Below, piece after piece: positions 14,721-19,466 of a stretch of 19,466 nt of DNA (its first letter is position 1; each line of letters starts with the position of its first letter). The notes beneath the pieces were generated by a model, which worked only from the letters and a program-made list of their open reading frames with translations, had not been told where the DNA came from and ran no database searches. This DNA comes from Actinomycetes bacterium. Its GTDB lineage: Bacteria > Actinomycetota > Acidimicrobiia > Acidimicrobiales > RAAP-2. The DNA is taken from assembly GCA_021784205.1 (NCBI GenBank), contig JAJXTB010000042.1:1-19466 (forward strand). The letters are read 5' to 3'. Position numbers and translations under genes: made by a program.

Positions 14721-15523
14721 GATCGGTCCCCCGTCTCGGTCGCGGTCGAACCGAGGTAGGCCTCGATGACCTTTTCGTTGGCCCGAATCTCTTCCGGCGT
14801 ACCCTGGGCGATGACGCTGCCGAAGTTGAGCACGTAGAGCCGCTCGGCGAGTGACATGACGAGTTTCATGTCGTGCTCGATTAAGAGGATCGAGACGCCC
14901 ATCTCGTCGCGCACCTTGCGGATCAGCGTGGTCAGTTCAAGCTTCTCGGACGGGTTGGTCCCGGCGGCTGGCTCGTCGAGGAGCAGAACCTGCGGTCCCG
15001 TCGCGAGGCCTCGAGCGATCTCCAGCCGGCGGCGATCGCCGTAGGAGAGTGACGACGAGATGACGTTGGCCTTGGCCCGCAATCCGACGAAGTCGAGCAG
15101 TTCGACGGTCCGCGCATCCGACGTCCGCTCGTCGCGTCTGGTCTTCGGGCCACGGAGCATCGCGCCTGCCACGCCGATGCCACGGTGTGACTCCGCGCCG
15201 ATCTTGATGTTCTCAAACGCGGTCAGCGCACTGAACATGCGCGACGCCTGGAACGTACGCGCGACGCCCGCAGCGCTGACGCGGTGGGGCTTCTTGCCGA
15301 TGACACTCATGGGCTTGGCGTCACTGCCCTGAAAGGTGATCGTCCCCTCCTGGGGTTGATAGACACCAGTGAGCGAGTTGAACAGCGAGGTCTTGCCCGC
15401 GCCATTCGGCCCGATCACCGCGAGGATCTCGCCCCGCTCCTGGTGCAAGGTCACGTCGTTGAGTGACACCACGCCGCCGAAGCGCAGCGTGACGTGGTCG
15501 ACGTCGAAGATCTTGTCACTCAC
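14717..15523 (-). CDS. livG: Branched-chain amino acid ABC transporter ATP-binding protein LivG
   Basis: 268 aa. Walker A is GPNGAGKTS (38-46), FQASRMFSALTAFENI is the Q-loop segment typical of LivG, the signature is LSYGDRRRLEIAR (159-171) with Tyr in place of Gly as usual for LivG, and Walker B is VLLLDEP (179-185), followed by AAGTNPSE. The switch His is in LLIEHDMKLVMSLAERLYVLNFG. It pairs with LivF on the membrane complex. The GTG start overlaps the livM stop by four bases (GTGA), so it is translationally coupled. Confidence 0.95.
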   Translation of the reverse strand: MSDKIFDVDHVTLRFGGVVSLNDVTLHQERGEILAVIGPNGAGKTSLFNSLTGVYQPQEGTITFQGSDAKPMSVIGKKPHRVSAAGVARTFQASRMFSALTAFENIKIGAESHRGIGVAGAMLRGPKTRRDERTSDARTVELLDFVGLRAKANVISSSLSYGDRRRLEIARGLATGPQVLLLDEPAAGTNPSEKLELTTLIRKVRDEMGVSILLIEHDMKLVMSLAERLYVLNFGSVIAQGTPEEIRANEKVIEAYLGSTATETGDRS

Positions 15524-16863
15524 GGCGTGTCTCCCGTCAGTACTTCGTTCATATGGCCCTCGCCCTTTTCGGCGAGCCCGATCTCGCGGTGACGCCGGCG
15601 CGACGGGACGAGACCCGCCGGGCGGAAGATCATCATCACCACGAGCAGTGCCCCCAGGTAGATGTAGAGGTCCTGGGGCTGGTACCCGGCCGGCGGCGTG
15701 TGCAGCAGGTACATCGAACCGGTCTGGATCACGATCGCGCCGAGCACGACGCCCGTGATCGAACCCATGCCGCCGAAGATCACCAGCACGAGGATGTTGA
15801 TCGAGAACTGCAGCGTGAAGCTCGACGGGAAGATCGTGTTCGACTGACTGGCCGTCACGACGCCGGCGAAGCCCGCGGTCGATGCGCCGATGGCGAAGGC
15901 CATGACCTTGTACTTAAGCGGGTTGATGCCCACCGATTCGGCCGCAACCTCGTCTTCACGAATCGCCGTCCAGGCGCGCCCGACTCGCGAGTGTTCGAGC
16001 AACTTGAATCCGGCGATGAACAAGATCACGAAGACGATGGTCAGGTAGTAGTACGGCACCGGCGTCAGGCCCCAGAGATACTTGATCGGCCCGACGTGCA
16101 GCGAGAAGTGCGGAATCGTGTTGGTACCCTGCGAACCGCCCGTGATCCCGTAGAGATTGTTGGCGAAGATCGTGATGATCTCACCGAAACCCAGGGTCAC
16201 GATGGCCAGGTAGTCACCGCGCAACCGCAGCGTCGGCGCACCCAGGATGATGCCAGATCCCATCGCGAGCGCAATGGCGATCGGGATCGCGTAGAAGTTG
16301 TTGAAGTGGATGCCGAATGGCGCCGCGGTGGGCAGTGCCCCCGTGACCCACGCCGTCGTGTACGCGCCGATGGCGTAGAAGGCGACGAACCCGAGGTCCA
16401 GCAGTCCTGCGAATCCCACGACCACATTGAGGCCGAGTGCGAGCAGCACGTAGACCGCGATCTGCTCGACCATGGCGGCTTGCCAGAAGGGGTCCGTGAT
16501 CAAGTGCGGGAGCAAGAGGGCCACCGCGAGCACCACGACGGCCATCCCCCAGCGAACCGGACGCGTTCGCGAGGCGGCGCGTGGGACGCTGACGGCCTTC
16601 GCGGTCGCGGCGCGGACCTGCGTCCCCCACATCAGCCACGCCGACCATATGGCGTACATGACGAGCGCCAGGAACAGGAACACGACCCACCGCTGGGTGC
16701 GAAAGATCCCAAAGAATGACGACGCCTCGCCGAAGGAGCCCGTGAATCCGGCGGTCGGCGTGAGGGCGCTGCCGGGAGGCCCGGTCATCAACTCCAAGAT
16801 CGCCAACGCCGCGAGCGCTGAGAAGAGGCGCTTCACGTGAGCAGACGCGAAGATGCGCTTCAT
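15520..16863 (-). CDS. livM: Branched-chain amino acid ABC transporter permease LivM, N-terminally extended
   Basis: 447 aa, longer than the usual 300-360. The LivM core starts near residue 130 (ALGLNVVVGFAGLLDLGFVAFYAIGAYTTA), continues with APTLRLRGDYLAIVTLGFGEII and the NBD-coupling segment RVGRAWTAIREDEVAAESVGIN, and ends RPAGLVPSRRRHREIGL. The first ~130 residues add two to three hydrophobic segments (near 15-35, 58-80, 105-122) that are not part of the conserved permease. The ATG at 16863 overlaps the livH stop (ATGA). The core is confident; the role of the extension is unknown. Confidence 0.92.
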   Translation of the reverse strand: MKRIFASAHVKRLFSALAALAILELMTGPPGSALTPTAGFTGSFGEASSFFGIFRTQRWVVFLFLALVMYAIWSAWLMWGTQVRAATAKAVSVPRAASRTRPVRWGMAVVVLAVALLLPHLITDPFWQAAMVEQIAVYVLLALGLNVVVGFAGLLDLGFVAFYAIGAYTTAWVTGALPTAAPFGIHFNNFYAIPIAIALAMGSGIILGAPTLRLRGDYLAIVTLGFGEIITIFANNLYGITGGSQGTNTIPHFSLHVGPIKYLWGLTPVPYYYLTIVFVILFIAGFKLLEHSRVGRAWTAIREDEVAAESVGINPLKYKVMAFAIGASTAGFAGVVTASQSNTIFPSSFTLQFSINILVLVIFGGMGSITGVVLGAIVIQTGSMYLLHTPPAGYQPQDLYIYLGALLVVMMIFRPAGLVPSRRRHREIGLAEKGEGHMNEVLTGDTP

Positions 16864-17822
16864 GCCGCCCGCCCCAGACGCTCACCGAGTATTCCCGTCG
16901 GGCGGAACAACAGCACTGCGACGAGGATGCCGAACGCCACGACGTCCATGTAGGCCGCTTGCACGAAGACCACCGAGAGACTCTCGACGATACCTAGCAG
17001 GAAGCCGCCGATCATGGCACCGCGGAGGTTACCGATGCCACCCAACACGGCAGCGGTGAACGCCTTCAGGGCCGGCACGAATCCCATCGTGTTCGAGACA
17101 CCCGTGCCCATGCCGAAGAGGAATCCAGCCGCGCCACCGAGTGCGCCACCGACGATGAAGGTGAGCACGATCGTTCGGTCGATGTTCACGCCCATGAGCG
17201 ACGCCGTCTCGGCGTCCTGAGCGACGGCCCGGATACTGCGACCGAGTTTCGTCTTGGCGACCACGCGGTCGAGGGTGAGGAACATCACCGCGCCCGCGAG
17301 AAGGATGATGACGTAATACATCTGAACCGGCGCCCCGAAGATGTGGAAAATCGGGTGGTTGATGTAGGGCTGAGGCATCGAGATCGGCACGCGGCCAAAC
17401 TCCTTGCCCGCCATGTTGTACAAGAAGTAGGACGCGCCAATGGCACTGATCAAATACGCGAGCGCCGGTGCTCGGCGCCGGCGCAAGGGTCGATAGGCGA
17501 CCCGTTCGACGAGCGTCGCCATGACGGCCCCGACGACACCGCCGACCAGAATGCCGACCACAATGAGGCCCACCGACGCGAAGCCCGAAGGAACAGCCGT
17601 CCCGACTAACGCCTTCATCACGAAGTAGCCGGCGAAACCGCCCGACATGAAGATCTCCGAGTGGGCGAAGTTGATGAGGCGCAGGACGCCGTACACGAGC
17701 GTGTAGCCGACCGCCACCATTCCATAGAGGACACCGTTAGCGAGGCCGCCGACGAACAGCGCCCAAAACTCAAGACGCAGCGTGGCGAAGTGCCCCGTGA
17801 GGTAGTGACCGAATGCTCCCAA
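16860..17822 (-). CDS. livH: Branched-chain amino acid ABC transporter permease LivH
   Basis: 320 aa. EFWALFVGGLANGVLYGMVAVGYTLVYGVLRLINFAHSEIFM is the LivH start and first helix pair. SIRAVAQDAETASLMGVNIDRT is the NBD-coupling loop. FGILVAVLLFRPTGILGERLGR is the usual C-terminus. I chose the TTG at 17822 because AAGGGGG precedes it at correct spacing. A longer frame to 17900 would run through the terminator-like hairpin (17864-17894) and add residues foreign to the family. It forms the membrane channel with LivM. Confidence 0.93.
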   Translation of the reverse strand: MGAFGHYLTGHFATLRLEFWALFVGGLANGVLYGMVAVGYTLVYGVLRLINFAHSEIFMSGGFAGYFVMKALVGTAVPSGFASVGLIVVGILVGGVVGAVMATLVERVAYRPLRRRRAPALAYLISAIGASYFLYNMAGKEFGRVPISMPQPYINHPIFHIFGAPVQMYYVIILLAGAVMFLTLDRVVAKTKLGRSIRAVAQDAETASLMGVNIDRTIVLTFIVGGALGGAAGFLFGMGTGVSNTMGFVPALKAFTAAVLGGIGNLRGAMIGGFLLGIVESLSVVFVQAAYMDVVAFGILVAVLLFRPTGILGERLGRAA

Positions 17823-17863
17823 CTGTGCCCCCTTGAATGGTCCGTCGAAAGTGTAATCAAAAC

Positions 17864-17894
17864 GGAAGGGCCGGGGAAAACCCCCGGCCCTTCC
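17864..17894 (-). terminator. Strong hairpin between livK and livH (partial terminator)
   Basis: A perfect 13-bp GC-rich stem (GGAAGGGCCGGGG at 17864-17876 with its complement at 17882-17894) has a 5-nt loop. On the minus strand it is followed directly by GTTTTG, a short U-run. It lies 19 bp after the livK stop and 41 bp before the livH start. Such a leaky terminator would give more binding protein than transporter, and would protect the livK mRNA 3' end. Confidence 0.85.
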
Positions 17895-17913
17895 TCGCAA
17901 CGTCAGTCAGTGA

Positions 17914-19095
17914 CTACTCGAGACCGAGTTGAACGATCTTTCCGTTCTTGACCTGGTTCACGTAGATGGCCGAGCCAGCGATGTTGCCATTGGGCTGGAA
18001 GCGGATGACCTTGGTCATGCCCTTCATCACCAAGTGGTGCAGCGCGGTAACAATGCCGGCTCGGGTGATCTTCTTCAGCTTCTTCATCGCCGTGATGATG
18101 GCGTTGGTCGCGTCGTAGGACTCGGGCGCGTAGGTCGCGTTAGCCGCACTGAAGTGCGCGAGGGCCTGGTATTCACGGTTGAACGTGGCGTTCGAGGAGC
18201 TCGAGCACGCGCACGTCAGGTAAACGCCATTGGCGGCCGACGCGGGCGTCGTGTTCTGGATCAACGCCGGCGACAGCGCACCATCGTCGGACATCACGAT
18301 GCCGGTGTAGCCCGCCGCCTGCAACTGACCGAGGAACAGGCCGAGGTCACAGTAGTAACCGCCGTAGAACATCGCGGTCGCGCCACTCGAGACCACCTGC
18401 GCCGCTGCCGAGGTGTACTCGGTCGACGACGCGGTGCCGTTCTGGCACTGCGAGGTGCCAGGAACCGTCGCGGGGGTAACCGTCGCGCCATCCTTGGTCG
18501 CCGTCGCGGCGAACGCCTGGGCAACGCCCGAGCCGTAGGCCGTACCGTCGTTGACCACGTAAATCTTGTTCTTCTTCAGCTTCTGGACAACGTAGTTAGC
18601 GTCGGCCGGACCCTGAACGTTGTCGTCGGCCACCACGCGGAAGAAGTTGTTCCAGTGGTTGGTCGCCAACTTCGGGTTCGTCGCCGACGGGCTCACCGTC
18701 GCCAAGTGCGCCTTGTTGTAGAAGGGCTCAGAGGCAGCCGTCGCACCGGAGAACGCCGGTCCCACCACGGCGACCAGGTTCTTGTTCGCGATAGCGGCCT
18801 GCGCCTGGGTCGGGGCAATTGTCGGGTCGCCCTGGTCGTCGAACGTCGCCAGCTTCAATTTGAAGGGAAGCTTGCCCGACGCGTTCGCCTGGTTGATCGC
18901 CAACTGGACCGCGAACACCATGTTCAATCCGAGCTGCTGGTTACCACCCGAGAGTGGTCCCTGATATCCGATGGTGTAGGTCGGCTTCGCTGCCGCCCCC
19001 GAGGTTGACGCGATGCCGACAGCCGGCACCGCCATCAACAGCAGGGCACTGGTCGCAACCGCCGCCACCGTCTTGTTCAAACGAGGCTTAATCAA
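17914..19095 (-). CDS. livK: Branched-chain amino acid ABC transporter substrate-binding protein
   Basis: 393 aa. A signal peptide is evident (basic MIKPRLNK, hydrophobic VAAVATSALLLMAVPAVGI, and a likely AxA-type cleavage site near residue 30-36). The mature part is a type-1 periplasmic-binding fold: YTIGYQGPLSGGNQQLGLNMVFAVQLAINQANASGKLP, then LVAVVGPAFSGATAASEPFYNKAHLATVSPSATNP, then SYDATNAIITAMKK. There is no lipobox cysteine, although such proteins in Gram-positive bacteria are normally lipoproteins. The TTG start at 19095 has GAGGAGG at ideal distance. It captures branched-chain amino acids or related amides such as urea; the specificity cannot be fixed. Confidence 0.92.
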   Translation of the reverse strand: MIKPRLNKTVAAVATSALLLMAVPAVGIASTSGAAAKPTYTIGYQGPLSGGNQQLGLNMVFAVQLAINQANASGKLPFKLKLATFDDQGDPTIAPTQAQAAIANKNLVAVVGPAFSGATAASEPFYNKAHLATVSPSATNPKLATNHWNNFFRVVADDNVQGPADANYVVQKLKKNKIYVVNDGTAYGSGVAQAFAATATKDGATVTPATVPGTSQCQNGTASSTEYTSAAAQVVSSGATAMFYGGYYCDLGLFLGQLQAAGYTGIVMSDDGALSPALIQNTTPASAANGVYLTCACSSSSNATFNREYQALAHFSAANATYAPESYDATNAIITAMKKLKKITRAGIVTALHHLVMKGMTKVIRFQPNGNIAGSAIYVNQVKNGKIVQLGLE

Positions 19096-19138
19096 CTCGT
19101 CCTCCTCAACTGTGTTAATGACTCCCCCAGGCGCTCGA

Positions 19139-19160
19139 TGGTGTCACAGAACTGACACCA
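19139..19160. promoter_or_regulatory. Palindromic operator upstream of livK
   Basis: TGGTGTCA (19139-19146) and TGACACCA (19153-19160) form a perfect 8-bp inverted repeat with a 6-bp spacer. It is 44 bp upstream of the livK start codon, within the expected promoter zone, although I cannot identify convincing -35/-10 hexamers. The shape suits a dimeric regulator, such as a GntR- or LacI-like protein, not encoded in this window. Confidence 0.6.
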
Positions 19161-19280
19161 ACGAACCACCTCAGCGGATTTGATAGGCCACCTTGGCCAT
19201 CGCAGCACAGTAGCAGTATGAACCAATGGATATTGGGTCATCCAAGTCCTCGTCGGCTGGAGGTTCGGCAGGACTCACTA

Positions 19281-19335
19281 CGAACAGGTGTTTGATTTCT
19301 TACGCGCCAGTCACTACGCTACGAACAGTTGTTCG
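19281..19335 (+). promoter_or_regulatory. lexA promoter with two LexA boxes
   Basis: TTGATT (19292-19297) and TACGCT (19315-19320) are 17 bp apart, a good promoter. LexA box CGAACAGGTGTTTG (19281-19294) overlaps the -35, and CGAACAGTTGTTCG (19322-19335) covers the transcription start. Box starts are 41 bp apart, about four helical turns. LexA autorepression is well established, and the arrangement suits it. Confidence 0.9.
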
Positions 19336-19352
19336 TTCGTGAAAGGAGTGCC

Positions 19353-19466
19353 ATGGCCGAGGTCCTCACCCCCATGCGCCGTCAGATCCTCGAGTTCATC
19401 GTCGCTTGCCAGCGCGAGCGGAACTTTCCCCCGACGATCCGTGAGATCGGCGATCACGTGGGATTG
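19353..19466 (+). CDS. lexA: SOS repressor LexA, 5' part only
   Basis: The window contains only the first 38 codons, and the gene runs off the right edge. The visible peptide LTPMRRQILEFIVACQRERN, followed by FPPTIREIGDHVGL, is the LexA N-terminal winged helix-turn-helix, including PTIREI. The ATG at 19353 follows AAGGAG at proper spacing. Two LexA boxes lie just upstream, which supports LexA over other winged-helix proteins. The self-cleavage and catalytic Ser/Lys region is outside the window. Confidence 0.93.
   Translation, partial: MAEVLTPMRRQILEFIVACQRERNFPPTIREIGDHVGL

Noticed and set aside
15553..16719. Long plus-strand frame (388 aa) opposite livM
   Set aside because: It is antisense to a clear permease and made of Arg/Asp/His-rich residues caused by GC-rich codon bias on the other strand. 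The same applies to 17929-19008, 13881-14759, 6885-7775 and 12123-12818.
17823..17900. 26-residue N-terminal extension of LivH
   Set aside because: It crosses the intergenic hairpin, lacks an SD, and does not match LivH N-termini.
19223..19236. CCAAT-GGAT-ATTGG inverted repeat
   Set aside because: Only 5-bp arms and no clear promoter relation; it could easily occur by chance.
1..19466. CRISPR array or insertion sequence
   Set aside because: No regularly spaced direct repeats of CRISPR size and no transposase with terminal inverted repeats were seen.

Overview
The window is GC-rich bacterial DNA, best read as an actinobacterium. The LexA boxes have the CGAAC-N4-GTTCG form used in that phylum, a LysM/YneA-like SOS gene sits beside nrdR, and several genes start at GTG or TTG or look leaderless. 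An Acidimicrobiia-like host is my guess from overall gene style, not a demonstrated assignment.

Left part (1-6185): accessory DNA stacked at a tRNA-Cys(GCA) gene (6112-6185, minus strand). The 3' half of this tRNA, 53 bp, is repeated exactly at 2314-2366. The two copies bound a 3.8-kb island carrying a TetR regulator with a RibD/DHFR-like reductase, and a divergent AbiEi/AbiEii toxin-antitoxin pair. Paired 9-bp ACCGTGGCA repeats flank each core copy and look like integrase arm sites. A decayed third att-like copy lies at about 5843-5979. Because the same arm pair also lies outside the left copy, the PadR/membrane-protein operon at 574-1874 probably belongs to an older, tandemly accreted element. 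No integrase gene is visible.

Middle (6199-9463, all minus strand): an SOS-controlled operon reading LysM cell-division suppressor, nrdR, a PIG-L/LmbE deacetylase, then the Y-family polymerase dinB, followed by a small membrane protein. Two LexA boxes overlap a good sigma70-type promoter in front of the LysM gene. Damage signalling would thus raise a division inhibitor and a translesion polymerase, with nrdR on the same transcript.

Right-middle (9472-13859, minus strand): a MoxR-type AAA ATPase with a HExxH + VWA partner protein. Upstream lies a DHA2-type MFS efflux pump translationally coupled to a MarR repressor, with a near-perfect palindromic operator over the pump promoter.

Right (13980-19160, minus strand): a complete livK-H-M-G-F branched-chain amino acid (or related amide) ABC importer. 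The distal genes overlap by 4 bp, a strong hairpin separates livK from livH, and a palindrome lies upstream of livK. The window ends inside lexA (plus strand), which has its own two LexA boxes and a well-formed promoter. lexA is therefore about 9.9 kb from the LysM-nrdR genes that it often sits beside in actinobacteria.
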